64,000 nt of DNA, taken from positions 3,534,001 to 3,598,000 of the forward strand of contig WAID01000009.1 of NCBI GenBank assembly GCA_016584495.1, read 5' to 3'. Numbering within the stretch: the first letter of the stretch is position 1; the number at the start of each line of letters is the position of its first letter. Both the position numbers and the translations under genes were made by a program. The notes under the pieces are model-generated. The model ran no database searches. It was not told where the DNA came from and saw nothing but the letters and a program-made list of their open reading frames with translations. This stretch comes from Celoporthe dispersa (lineage: Eukaryota; Ascomycota; Sordariomycetes; Diaporthales; Cryphonectriaceae). Positions 11,753 through 24,352 of this stretch are shown piece after piece.

Positions 11753-13544
11753 CTACTTCCACTGCACCTTTTGCATGCTCCCCTGCTCAGCCAGGGCCTT
11801 GTGCATGTCAAAGCTGTTCCACAGCAGATGGGGCTCGTGGCCCATACCCTTGCGCAGGCACTCAAACTCGGCCTTGTCAAAGTACTCCCTCAGGATCGGC
11901 TTGTACACGTCGTGCGCGCACTTTTCGATGATGACCCTTGCCCTCTCCCTGGGGCTTAGGCCCCGCACGTCAGCCAGGCCGCATTCGGTGACGATGACGT
12001 CCAGGTCGTGCTCCGTCTGGTCGACGTGCGTGCACATGGGTACGATGCACGAGACGCCGTGTGGGTCCGTCTTGCTGGGGCGGGTCGAGGGCGTGTGCAT
12101 GATGCTGTACTTGGAGGACCGCAGGAAGTCGGCCGACCCGCCCAGGCCGTTGAGCATGCGGCTGCCCATGACGCACGTGCTGTTGGCGTGCGCGTAGATG
12201 TCCACCTCGACGGGCGTGTTCATGCCGATGACGCCCAGGCGGCGGATGATCTCGGGCGAGTTGGACACCTGCTGGGAGCGCAGGAGCAGCTTGTTGTGGT
12301 ACGACTCCCAGTTGTCGTAGAAGCGCTTGAACCCGTCGGGCGAGAAGCGCACCGACGTCGCCGTGGCGAAGTTCAGCTTGCCCGAGTCGAAGAGGTCCAG
12401 GAACGTGTCCTGGATGACCTCGGTCCAGACGTTCAGGTTCTCGAACTTGGAGTCCGCCAGCCCGCCGATGACGGCGTTGGCGATATTTCCGATGCCGGAC
12501 TGGATGGGCAGCAGGTTCTGCGGCAGGCGGCCGTGCTTGACCTCATGGTCCCAGAACTCGATGATGTTGTCAGCGATGGCCTGTGAGCTGGCGTCGGCGG
12601 CCGTGTTGGGCGCGGTCTGGTCCGGGTAGTCGGAATGCAGAACGCCCACCACCTTCTCTGGGTCGATCGGGATCGAGGTCGTGCCGATGCGGTCCTCGAC
12701 GCCCATGATCAGGTAGGGCTTCCGCCGTGGGGGCAGGTCGGTCATCGTGATGTCGTGCAGGCCCTCGAAGCTAGGGATGGAGGTGTTCACCTCGATGATG
12801 ATCTTGTCGGCCAGCTGGACCAGCTCAGGCGTCGCGCCCACCGACGCGCCGGGCACGATGCTGCCGTCCTCCTTGATGGCTGTTGCCTCGACAACTACAA
12901 CGTCGAGCTTGTTGTTCGGTCGGTCCTTTGTGTAGAACCCCTGCGGCGCATCGTGTCAGTATTGCGATCCTCCCGCGCGGTGCCGATGATCCAGCAGCCC
13001 CTTGGACGCGTCGTATGGGGGCAGGGAAGGGCACGTACGTATACGAGATCCACAGGAAACATAGACAGGTGCTTGTCGAAGAAGTTGATCCGCCCCTCAT
13101 TGATCCCCTTGGCAATGGCCTTGCCGACCTGGTGTGGGCTCCTCCTCTCGATCATATCCAGGCCAGCCCATCTGTTCTCCGTCTCGGCGCCGGACGACGC
13201 CCCAACAAAGAGTGTGTACTTCAGCTGGCCCTGGAGGCCGTTCTTCTCGACATGATCGGCTAGGAACGTGGGCATCTTCCTGAGAGGGCGCGCAAGCAGA
13301 TACACTGGTCAGCCTCCCGCTCAAGTACGTACCCCTCTCACCTGCCAATTCCTGTCTGCCTATGTATTCTAGGGACGGGAGACAAGACTCACTTGGGGTA
13401 TCCCACACCCGTGAACCCACTCCAGCCGATGTACGAGCCATTGGGGAAGTGCTTGAGCAGGTCCTGGGGATGGCACAGCTTGTTGAGCATCGACGGCCTG
13501 CGGACGCGCGCCTTCAGGGCCGCAGAGGCTACGGGTGATGCCAT
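11753..13544 (-). CDS. ach1: Acetyl-CoA hydrolase / CoA-transferase
   Basis: Mitochondrial enzyme of the Ach1 family; in fungi it moves CoA between succinyl-CoA and acetate or propionate and so serves acetate detoxification and propionate use. Three exons: 13544-13393, 13279-13039 and 12940-11753. They join in frame to 526 residues, the usual length for this family. Visible family sequence: N-terminal GSYIGWSGFTGVGYPKKMP, the glycine-rich SGIGNIANAVIGGLADS segment, NGLGGSADFLRSS and TECGLADVRGLSPRERA. Exon 1 starts MASPVASAALKARVRR, a basic, acid-poor N-terminus consistent with mitochondrial import. All three junctions have good donors (GTGAGT, GTACGT) and AG acceptors. Neighbours are unrelated, so no operon-like context. 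High confidence. Confidence 0.95.
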
Positions 13545-14955
13545 CTTCTTGTCTCCTCTCTCCCTCCTGATACTTTTATTATACAATTACGAGAGAGGGA
13601 AGGGTTGTTCTCGTGTTAGACGAGGGCGCGCAGGACGGAAAGAGTGGAGAGGAGAGGGTCTAGCTGGTTTCCAGGCGAGTAGGACTGTGTCGAAAGGAAT
13701 GGGAAGAGAAGAAAAAAAGAGGTTTCTCTGTCACCTTGCATCCAAGAAGAAGGGATCCAGGGCCTTATGTATTATATATGGGATAACGGGTCGTTGGCAG
13801 CAGAGACCGCGGATCGGGCGATGCCTGCGTGCGGTTGCGGGAGCTGCTCTGGGACAGGGGGCCGGGGGGGGAGGTGGTGGCTATGGTGGGGCACTAACAG
13901 CTTGCAGCCCTCCCTGTGGGAAGTGCCTGGATCTGTTGTTAGTGAAGTTGATGGCGGGATGACGTCTGGACTCTCCACAGTAGCTCTCATATTGGTGGTT
14001 TCTCTGGCCCTGTGAACGACCTCATCCTGGTGCTGCAGCAGTGGCTTCTCTCTGCCTGAGTCTCCGGGGCTGAGAAGTCGAGACTGATTCTCTTCTCTCC
14101 CCGCCAAGCTCGTATGATCCATCACGCGTGACACTGCTCCTTGTCCTTCCTTAAAAAAACCTACATACTACTTGCTGTAGAGGCTGCGGATCCGGCCCTG
14201 CCCCAGAAGAGCTATTCAAGAGGATGTGGAGGGGGGCCCCACAGCAGGCCAAAGTGGCATGCATGGCAGATGCACGATGCGAACACCTGGAGCTCCCGTT
14301 CGTCCGCCCAGCCTCGCCATGTCCTCGGTAATGGTGATGCGTCACCACCAACAGGCGGTGGCTCGAACAGGGCCCCAGCGGAATGGAATCTTCCTTGGAT
14401 GGATCTTCATCCGTACAACACACGTACGGCTTACCATCTCAACTGTGATTGGCAGTCTCCTCATGTCACATTGAACCATGCATGTAGGATGTCGCTGCGT
14501 AAATCTGCTTGTCCCCCCCCGTGCGGGAGGTCCTTCGCGTTTTTCGCGACCTCGCGAATGCCGAGTCATGGCACTGTGGATTTGGCTCCAAGGCTACCAG
14601 GGGTCCAAATTGACAGCAACAGCAAAAAGCCTTGTTTTCTTTTTTGTATAAAAAAAAAAGAGAAACCAAAAATCGATAAATAGAATGGTGGTGGGTATGA
14701 AAAGTCAAATTATGTATGAATGTCCTGTGGTCTTTTCCTGCCTTGCACAAAACCCCAATACTATGGTATCGTTTCGTGTCATCGTTTCCATCAATGAGAG
14801 TCCCGCCCTTTTAGTCATTACAACGGTCAATATCCGCAGGTCTCCATGGGCCTGTCTGTGTTCAGCTACACCAGGCCTCCTTATCAAGTAAAATCTCTAG
14901 CGGACGCCCAGACGATGATCCGCCAGCTCCGGTCCGATCTCGCAGCCGCCATGAT
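13545..14955. other. Intergenic, promoter of ach1
   Basis: Upstream region of the CoA-transferase gene. It includes an AT-rich TATA-like tract around 13768-13782, about 225 bp before the start. The rest is the 3' flank of the UNC93-like gene. No other gene is seen. Confidence 0.45.
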
Positions 14956-16546
14956 CTAGACTTCAGCCTTCTGGTCCCCTCGAACCTCGACCTTGCTGAT
15001 GACATCGTCGACCGTCTCGTCTGTGAACTTGAGGTCCTCCTCCAGAGGAACCGTGTCCTTGATCCGGAGCCAGATGAGGGGCGAGGCAATGAGCAGCGCA
15101 GCCGCCAGCAGGCCCCACGTCGCGCCGAAGAGCGTATTGTATGGCTTCCCGAGGCCGTCGAGGCGCCAGAAGATGGCGGCACCGGCCGACTGGATGCCCT
15201 TGTAGAAACCAGCCAGATTGGCGGCCTTGCGGGAGTTGTTGGAGAGGGCCCCCATCAGCCTGTGGGGGGAAAAACAAGAACTACTGTCAGTATCTCACAC
15301 ATGTGGCTGCCAGGGTGCTGACCGCAGAGGCTACGTACCAGTAGATGCTGGTCTGCCAGCAGGCATCAAAGAAGCCGTAGAACAGGTAGAGAAACATGGG
15401 CGCGATGTACTTGTGGCCGCCGTCGGTCCAGTCAACACCAACAAAGCCGTCGGCAGTGGTCTCCCCGCGCGATGGCTGGTCCTTCTGCCAGGCCCAGCCT
15501 CCGCCCCAGATGATAAAGGTCAGCGCGAACAGCGTCACGAGGGCGACCCTGGCCTTGATGCTGCGGCGCACCTTGCCGTAGTCCAGGGAGTAGCCGAAGA
15601 TGATAGCGCCGAAGATCTGTGCGGACCAGTACAGCACGTTGTTGAGGGAGCGGGTGCGCGTGTTGAACTGGCCGGCGTTCATGTCATTGGTCTGGTAGGT
15701 GTAGAAGATGTTGCTGGCGAAGAACATGGGGAACAGGAGCACGATCCACGGGTCCTGGTACAGCGTCTCCCACAGGCCCATGATCTCCGTCCGCCAGGAC
15801 GGGTTCTTCATCAGGATGACGTGCGAGCCGTCCTCGCGCTGCACCCTGTCGGCGTCGCACAGGAACAGGGCCAACATCGCGCCCACAAACATGAGCACGA
15901 TGAACGCAGCATACGTGCCGTCGGTCACGGGGCCGGTCTGGTTGTTGATGTTCTGGCCGAGGGGGATCAGCGCACCGACGACAGCGCCGAGGTTGAAGAT
16001 GATCCAGAACCACGAGATGTAGCGGCCCTTGTACCCCTCAGGGGGGTACGACATCATGATGGCTCCCTGGCCGGTCCAGAGCAGACCGGCGCACACGCCC
16101 AGGAAGGCGCCGGCGAAGACGACGAAGCCGAGGTTCGCCGTATGGGAATAGCACAGGAAGGAGGCTGAATAGATGCAGTATCCTATGCCGCCGATGGACA
16201 TGGTCAGCCTGAGGCCGAGGCGGTTGGCGAAGGTGCCGGCGAAGAAACCGACGACGGCAAAGGTTGAGTACAGGGCGGTGTTGGCATCGTCAGAGGCAAG
16301 CGTGGAGAGCTGGCCAGCGCCGCCCATGCCCACGATGGCGTTGAACATGCCGGGGCACAGGAAGCAGACCATGGCGACCATAAACAGCTGGCACTTGGGC
16401 GAGGCGTACCAGATCTCCGACTTGCCAACCTTGAAGCCCTTGTACATCCATCCTGGAGGGCGGGGAATGGGGCCGTCAGCCTGGGGAGCGGCAGAATAGG
16501 TCGGGGTCGCGTCGACCTTGGCGTCCTTGGTCTCGGTGTCTGCCAT
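14956..16546 (-). CDS. UNC93-like MFS membrane protein
   Basis: Polytopic membrane protein of the UNC93-like (formerly DUF895) branch of the MFS, 503 residues in two exons (16546-15339 and 15259-14956; donor GTACGT, acceptor CCCACAG, continuous frame through YWLMGAL). Visible traits: an N-terminal cytosolic tail rich in Pro/Ala, PGMFNAIVGMGGAGQ at TM1, about 11-12 hydrophobic segments, GLLWTGQGAIMMSYPPEGYKG with the family-typical W-TGQGA-YP pattern, and an acidic C-terminal tail (DLKFTDETVDDVISKVEV). Fungal members are widespread and their substrates mostly unknown; an ion or metabolite transport role is inference. No neighbour indicates function. Confidence 0.88.
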
Positions 16547-19500
16547 CTCGAAGATCCTTATGTCGAGGCTCGCTGCCCGCGTATGCGTCTCTCTCTGGGT
16601 GTGGCGTGCGTGGACAAGCTCTGGTTTGGGGGCCTGTCTGTGACCACACAGGGTGAGAAGAGGTCGGCTGAGAGGAGGAGGAGAGGGGGAGAGAGGGAGT
16701 TAAAAGACAAGAGATGGCAAGGGGGAGGGAAGACCACGTCGAGAGAAGCTCGAGGGCAGCAGCACGAGAGTAAATGTGGGCTCGAAAATGGTGGTCTCGC
16801 GATCCCTCCATGCAAGATAACGGGCCAGCAGCCTACAGAACGTGCAGGATCTCCAGGGTCCGCTCTGGCGACGGGGCATGTGAGCAGGGGTTGTTTGGGG
16901 TAAACTGTGGGGCTGTGAGCTTAACCTTAGGGCAGGGTGTGACGGGGTGCCCTGCAGGGGTGCCACTGGAACGTTCTCTACTTGTACTCCATAGTATACA
17001 GCTGGTCAGTAAACGATGGGTAATGTGCCATGGCATGGTAGACAGTGAGCCCTAGATGCTCTACGGTGGCAGGACGTATTATTGATTGTGGCTGTAGTGG
17101 TGGTACATACTACTGTGCATGTGTGTGGTCGATGTAATGTAACACTGGGTAGGATCCTCGACAGGTCGCACTGCGTCTCCCCTAGCCTTTGAAGCCGGAG
17201 GGCGAGCCCAGTCTGGAGGATTCATGGCAGGAGAAAGAGGAGGGGGGTGTGAGAGCAGATGATTGGATGTGAGCCAGGAGGAGACCAGTACGAAGGGCCA
17301 CTCACCTGTCTATGTGGTGCTGTGCCTAGTGCCTGGTACTCAAAATCCAGGAAGTCTGCTTAATCTCGTGATGGAAGTACGTGCCGAGCTGAGAAGCGGT
17401 CACGAACACGAGACGGATCCTTTCAGAAGAAGAGAATGGGAATGGACTTGAGATGTTCGTATTGCACTTAGTATCGTACCACGCACCGTTGCGTATCAGA
17501 CACAGAGAGAGCAAGATCAAATGCCCCATCTTCAGCAGTCAACAGAAGGTCGACCTCCCTCTCTCCCCCCCCCACCCACTAACCCCTGCCGCACTACAAG
17601 GCATTCAGGGCTCTGGCCTCCTCCCCCTAGCGTGCTAGGAATCTTCCTTCCGTGTGGGAACGAGCCTAGAGAACTCGACCAAGACAGGGTCAGGCCTCGT
17701 TTCTTTTTTTCTTTTTTCTTTTTTCTTTTTTTTCCTCCTCCTTAATAAATCTTGTCCGAGCCTCCTGGCCATACCTTTGATGCTCACATAACCAGACACA
17801 CGCAGGTGCCCTTGGTCAGTCCAGGCTGCTGCTATCGCTCGCCGCTGCAGGCGAGAAGCATAGCCAGGGATCTTCTCGACTTGTCAGATTTTTCTTGCTC
17901 TCCTTTCTCTTTGGGGGTGGCCTCTCGCGATGGCTGATAAGACCGGACCGACTACCTCTGGCCCTGCTCATTGGACACCAGGCTGCGCTCTGGACACGAG
18001 CTCTCCCGCCTCGGATCACCACAAATCTCCTGACGGGCGACCCCGATTGGACCCTGCCCCCAGCGCAGGGGGGGCGGTCATATGCCCCTCCATCGTCAGC
18101 ACCAGCAGGCTTAGCATTGTCTTGTCTAGAACATGTAGCATGTCGATATATGCCACGACACACACACACCTTGCTGGTGGTAGCGCTTGGCCCGGCTGGC
18201 ACGGTACTATGGTGGTAGTAGCCTGTGTGGCGGCGCCTTTTGCTAGGCGCGGTTCCATCCCGTACCATCGGCAGAGTGCAACCCCCTCCCCCCCTGAAAG
18301 CTCCCATGTAACGTTCCTCGGGTCCGGAGTATTTTGGTGGTGGGCTGCATCATCCAGGATGGCACCGCAGCGGTATGGTCCTTAAGAGACCCTAACCTCT
18401 TAGCAATGTAAACAAACCCGCCCCCCGCCCCCCCCCCAGGAACACTGGTGAGCAAGACAGACTCCTTCCCCTCCACACTGGCACATGCACCCGGTGATGA
18501 GGCTGTCGAGGGTTTTCTGCTGAGAGGATAGCTTTGCATGGAAGGTAGGCGTAAAGAATATCGAAAGGGAAGCCCGGAAAATGAAACACGATACCTAAAG
18601 GTTGAGGGGCTTAATCTAGGTTACCGCTATGTATCGTGATGATGAGCGAGAGGATCATCATCAAGCACGAGAACAACTTGAACAGGGGATTAGAGGAACA
18701 TGGAAGGTTTGAACTGATGAGAAGGTCAGCCTTGTGGAAGGCAAATGTGCTATAGAATATGATGACCCCCATCGCTGTTTCCGTATTCATTTCCCTACCC
18801 TTTTACAACATCTCCAGCCTACATAGGCGGGCGTTAAGACAGCCTCGCCTGATGGCCAATGCATTCCATATTGGTATGGAAGTATACTTTATAGAGGGCA
18901 CTATAAGCCAAGAGCTAGGTTAGCCCTCCAAGTCTGCAGTGTGCGAAACGAAAGGGAAAGGAGGGGGGGTGGGGGGTGGCCTACGACTCTGCCACAGCTT
19001 ACTTCTCAGAGTGTGCTAGGAGCATAATAGACTCTCTTAGCACATGTGTGGGAATTCCGCGAGTTTGGCTCCGGAGTTCTGAGGGGACTATGTCAAATTG
19101 TGGTACACAAGGCTACACACTCTGCGTTCAGCCCCTCCCGAATCACGCACCACGAACCAGCCTCAGACTATCACCGACTCAGCTCTATTCTAACTGCCTG
19201 CGATGAAGAGCCATATAATTAGATCAGTCTGGCTCAGAGCCCATGTAAATAAATCATCTAGGTCTCAAATGGCTATCGAGGAATATCAACTCGGAGAAAT
19301 TGAGTTGCTGCAACCCAGCACCTTTGATAGTGTCTGATACTCGATACAAGGCACAATTTTTGCCCAAAAATTCGTTGTCAACCCCTTTTTTTTACTACTA
19401 AAACCGTCCTCGCCCTATATCCTTTCAACAGTCGTCCTTGAACAGAGCCGATAGGAATGCAACGTTTTTGAGAATTGAGCATCACCCAGACATCATGCTT

Positions 19501-21274
19501 ATACCATCTGGCCCACGCGTGGCAGGGTCAGCATTTTGAAAGACTGACCCAAAAGTTTACCTCCATATTGGGAGTGTTCCATGCATACTTATATAAACAG
19601 GGCATTATTAGAGCATATTGAACCGCAGAAATTTGTGTTTGATTGTGGATCCTAAAACGATATGTGCTAGGCTGAAGAGAGTGTTCTAGGCGGCGAGAAG
19701 TCTAATTTGGCCATAATTTGATTACATTTACAGTATACAACTAAACAGGAATTAATAAGCCTAGAATCTGGGGCCCCCTTGACCTTTTGACAGCCACGCA
19801 TTGACCATAACATCTGCCTGCCAGGCTTCACAGCTCCTTATACACCGTCATAGGGAATGGTTTCAGCGAAGAAGATCCAACGCGTGGATTTCCTCTGTGT
19901 TCTTTGATGAGATAGTATAAATAGCACGTAATTTTCCTCAAAACTGATGGTCTACTGATTAGCTCTTATGCGATTATGAGAGGGGAAGAGATGAAAATCA
20001 AGAAAACAACTTCCCGGGGGTGGGTGGTTCGAGATGGGACCACGTCCATGTTTATTTTTTTTTGGCTGTGGCACCGATTTTCCCTAAGCCATCCATGGAG
20101 ACATCTCAGCGCTAGGTCAAATATACCTGGGTGATCAGCCGTATTTCGGCTCATGGATTTTTATTATATAAGCAGGCTTTGAAAAACATTCGTCTGAAGT
20201 CTGAGATATCGAATCATGGTGCGATGGAATGATGCTATCTCAGTTGGCGGGCGGCCTCGTCCTGCAGCCGCACCGCCTGACCTGGGGTGGTGGATCTTCC
20301 GGTTCAGGCAGAGATCGCGGGACCAATACTTGCTATGGGCCCCGGCACTCAAAGCACTGAACAGCACCAACAAAAGCCCCTCTCCTGCTGTCTCTCTCCA
20401 CCAGATAAATGGATACTTTAGATGGGCCTGCGGGCAGACGGAAACTTCCCGACACCGACACGCCCACGCCACGATCTACACGATATACAACCTATACAGA
20501 AGCCGAGCCTTCAACCCCCCGCTATTACTGTGACGGTTTCACAGTGGCTTGGCCGCCCAGTGGCCTTCCCGAAGAGAAAGCTGCGAATCCTCCTGCTCAG
20601 GCGGGCACACGTCACACGGCATGAGCCCGGCTGAGGAACCGTAGCGAAAAGCCGTTACGACCTTCCCAGGCACGCAAAGATTCGCAATCGTGGGTGGGCG
20701 GTTCAGCTTCTGCATCGGGCAGCTGCCTTGGTTGGTCAAACCCCCCTGGTTTATGCGCGATGATACGTCGGCATAAGTACAGGGCGCTGCTTTTACCACC
20801 ACCCCTTGTACATAGCGATAACTGCGTGCCGGCGGTCGACGGACTGACGTCTCCGCTGTCCTCCATTCGCTGGTTCTTTGACCGTTGATTGGCCGGTGGG
20901 CTAAGTTTCCATGCAGCATTCGATTTGCACGATCCGAATATGCTTAATCTCGCACCAGGTACTGATCGTCATCTCGCCCTGTGGGCAATGCCCGCTGGAA
21001 CCATGTATGGAGACTCGATCAGGGATAATAACCTCGACGCTATGCTCCTTGGAGATAGCAACCGGATTTCGAGCGATTGCAACTTGACTGGTATGGGGTA
21101 ATACTGGCCCATGGCTCCATCTTGGAAGAATGCGGCAGCTATAAAGAGCCACTGACGGTGACACCTCGAAGAAAACCCTCTTTTTTTTTGTCCTTCTTTT
21201 TCTTTCCCTTCTCCTGCTATCCCGCTTTCTCTCTAGAAGGTCGGGCCATACCGCATCCCTTTGCCAGAACCACC
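16547..21274. other. Gene-poor stretch, AT-richer in 18.6-20.2 kb
   Basis: 4.7 kb without a supportable gene. The first 300 bp are the leader of the UNC93-like gene. A T-rich tract lies at 17700-17735. From about 18600 to 20200 the base composition is visibly richer in A+T and open frames become very short, as in a decayed or RIP-mutated relic, but I see no transposase, reverse transcriptase, long terminal repeats or clear duplicated block. The last 200 bp are the sedolisin promoter. Confidence 0.5.
21140..21146 (+). promoter_or_regulatory. TATA box of the sedolisin gene
   Basis: TATAAAG about 130 bp upstream of the start codon at 21275, followed by a T/C-rich leader (21180-21235). Spacing and context are typical of a strongly regulated fungal secreted-enzyme gene. 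Confidence 0.6.
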
Positions 21275-23237
21275 ATGGGTCTCCTCCAGAGAGCCGCGGT
21301 GCTGCTGGCGCTCACCAGCACCGCCCTCTCCTTCCCAACGCTCAGCAATGTGTGGTCCACTAGTAGCAGCGGCCAGGATGTCTACACCAAGGCCGTCGTT
21401 GAGTCCCTCTCCTCGCCCCCTCGGGGCTGGGTGCAGGACGACACTCGCGTCGTTGACAAGGACGCCGCAACCATCCGTCTGCGCATGCACCTCGTCCACC
21501 AGGACATGGACAAGTTCTATGAGACGGCCATGAACATCGCCACGCCCGGCCACTCCATGTATGGTGCCCACATGAGCCAGAAGGCTATCGACGGTATCAT
21601 CGCGCCCAAGGACGAGTCTGGCAGCATGGTCATGCAGTGGCTCGAGAGCGAGGGCCTGGCGGGCTCCGCCAAGTTCTCGAACCGCGGGGACTCGGTCGTC
21701 GTCGAGGCGAGCGTCGCACAGGTCGAGAGACTGCTCGATGCCGAGTACAGCGCTTTCTGTGAGTGAATTCTCCTCCTGGCTGGCCGATCAGCCCCGAGCA
21801 ATACGGTCGCTGACATCCACCCCCACCCCAGATAACGCTGAGTCGGGCGAGACCGTTCTCCGTACCCTGGAATTCAGCCTCCCGACTGTTCTCAAGGGAC
21901 ACGTCGACATGGTGCAGCCCACAACCTTCTTCGGCTTCCGCACCTACAAGTCCACCATCTCTGGCATCCGCCCCTTCGACAAGTCATCTGTTTCCAGCGA
22001 GGATGTCGACGCGGTTACCGGTTGCGCGGCACACGTCGACCCAACTTGCCTGGCTAACCTGTACGACTTCATCGATGCCGATACGTACACCACTGGTCTG
22101 ATGGGCGTTGCCGGTTTCCTGTAAGTATCTGATGATGGTCCAGCACCGCATTCGTCTTTAATAAGGTGGAAAGTACAATCAGCTGACCGCCGTTCCCCTT
22201 TTTATAGCGAGCAATATGCCATCGCCTCGGATCTCAAGACCTTCATGGCTGACTACGCCGTGGAGGGCAACACCGGCGAGTCCTTCACGTGTGTTGTGGT
22301 GAACGACGGCGAGTGCCCCACGGCCGCCTCCGAGGCCGGTGACGAGGCCAACCTCGACATCCAGTACGCCCGCAGCATCATCGAGGACGTCCCGCTCACT
22401 TTCTACTCCACCGGCGGCCTGGGCGAGTGGGTCGGCTCCGGCACCAACACCAACGAGCCCTACGTCGAGTTCCTCGACTACCTCCTCGACCTGGACGACT
22501 CGGACCTCCCCAACACCCTCTCCATCTCCTATGGCGATGACGAGGACACCGTCCCCGACGACTACGCCACCACGGCCTGCGACCTGTTCTCGCAGCTCGG
22601 CGCCCGTGGCGTGTCCATCCTCGTCGCGTCTGGCGACTCTGGCGTCGGCGGCGTGGGCGACTGCACCGAGGACGGCGTCAAGGAGTTCGCCGTCAGCTTC
22701 CCTGCCTCCTGCCCGTGGGTGACCACCGTCGGCGGCACCACCGGCCAGAGCCCCGAGTCCGCCTGGACCGACTCCGGCGGTGGCTTCTCCTCGCTCTTCG
22801 GCCAGCCCAGCTACCAGGCCGCCGCCGTCGACGCCTGGCTCACCGACGACACCACCCACGACTCCGTGACCGCCTACTTCAACGCCAGCGGCCGCGCCTA
22901 CCCCGACGTCTCGGCCCAGGCCACCGACTTCGTCATTGTCGTCGACGGCTCCAGCGAGCTGGTCGACGGCACCAGCTGCGCCACCCCCACGTTTGCCAGC
23001 GTCATCCAGCTGGTGAACAGCGACCGTATCGCCAACGGCAAGTCCGGGCTGGGCTTCCTGAACCCTTGGCTGTACACCAATGCGAGCAGCGCCCTGACCG
23101 ATATCACGAGCGGCTCCAACGGTGGCTGCCCTGCTATCAGCGGTGCGGGCTTCGATGCGGTCAGTGGATGGGATCCCGTGACTGGACTCGGCACGCCCGT
23201 CTTCACTTCTCTGTTGGCTGTGAGCAGTGACACGTGA
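21275..23237 (+). CDS. Secreted sedolisin (S53), tripeptidyl-peptidase-like
   Basis: Extracellular acid serine-carboxyl peptidase that degrades protein at low pH, probably a tripeptidyl peptidase. Three exons (21275-21758, 21832-22120, 22208-23237) give 600 residues. Order: signal peptide (first about 19 residues), inhibitory pro-domain (to about residue 210), then the S53 catalytic domain. The catalytic set is complete: Glu304 and Asp308 in DEANLDIQYA, Asp401 in ASGDSGVGG (oxyanion hole) and Ser514 in DGTSCATP. The C-terminal GAGFDAVSGWDPVTGLG belongs to the calcium-site region. The upstream in-frame ATG at 21077 gives a non-secretory leader, so 21275 is preferred. G+C at third codon positions is high, as in a well-expressed gene. 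Endo versus tripeptidyl specificity cannot be read from sequence. Confidence 0.95.
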
Positions 23238-24352
23238 TGAGCTGAGGGGGGATCTGGTGACGATCATCGTGTGAGAGATGCTGACCGACTCTGCACATGC
23301 ACCCAAATTTCATTTGTGATCAGCACTATTCTTTGCTCCCCAATGTATATAGGGAAATCCCACTCGTGTTACCATAAAAGACCATGCCTGCCTATGGAAA
23401 TTGTCGATAAACCTTAAAGTTTTTAGTGGTGCCTGGAGACCTTGCTGTCACGGGTATTGGGTGGCGATGATGAATCCTACAGATGCCAGCTCATGCAACG
23501 AGAGTCCAAATCGGATGGTGATGAGTCATGGTGGTATATTACCGAGATGTTGTTTGTGAACTTGAAAGAGCCGGGCCCGCGTCTTTATGAACACATCCCC
23601 CCATGTTCATGGACGAGAAGATGCAACCCTGTCCACCGACACCGTCTACCATACAGCATGCTTGACCGCTGGTGATGACGATATCCAAGACGTAGCATTT
23701 AGGAAGGCCTCGTCGGCCGGTCGGCCGGGCCAGCCAAGTGACACGGCTCCTTTCCAACGGCCGCCCGAAAACCCTGATAGCGGCCTGTCGTATGAGTCCA
23801 GAAGGTATCTCCCGCCTTTGCGTTGTCTGTACCAGCCTTACTTACTGATCCCCCAAAAGTGTCTGCAAATCGTTGGTGGAGCCTATCAGTCTCGGTGGAT
23901 GCAGCCTTCTTGCAGAAAGACTCGAGAAGATCGAGGTTCAGAGTTCCGTAGCTCGGTACTTCACTTTCAAAGCATCATGCGAGGCGCGACGGATAGGATC
24001 TTGTTGTAGCTGTCCAAGAGGATGTCCCTGATGAGAAACCAGGTGGGCTAGACCCGAGTTCATCATATATCATAGGCCGGGATTCGTCCAGCTAGGGTTA
24101 TCGGTCCCCAGCCTGTCTTGTCTTAGCCCTTCAGGTCGACTCTTGGAGATGGCTCGCTCTATTGCAGCACTATTGACCGCTGCTCTCTTTGAAAAGCGTC
24201 GCAAAAGACTAGCTGACTCTCCCAGGATTGCGGTAGGTCAGTTTCTTTAATAGTGGAGGCCCAGCAAGCCTTCTCTCGCCGGCGACACTGGTATGGAGAC
24301 GATGGAAAGTACTGTCCGTTTGCGCAGCAGCTCGCATGGGGGACGTATCTCT
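23238..24352. other. Intergenic
   Basis: 3' flanks of the converging sedolisin (+) and Med18 (-) genes. Only short frames without recognisable content. Confidence 0.5.

Noticed and set aside
12008..12586. 192-codon plus-strand open frame
   Set aside because: Antisense shadow of ach1 exon 3.
15218..16168. 316-codon plus-strand open frame
   Set aside because: Antisense shadow of the UNC93-like exon 1, rich in Gly/His/Asp/Val with no domain.
22179..23306. 375-codon minus-strand open frame
   Set aside because: Antisense to the sedolisin catalytic exon. It is an artefact of high third-position G+C and its translation is Gly/Ala/Val-rich without domains.
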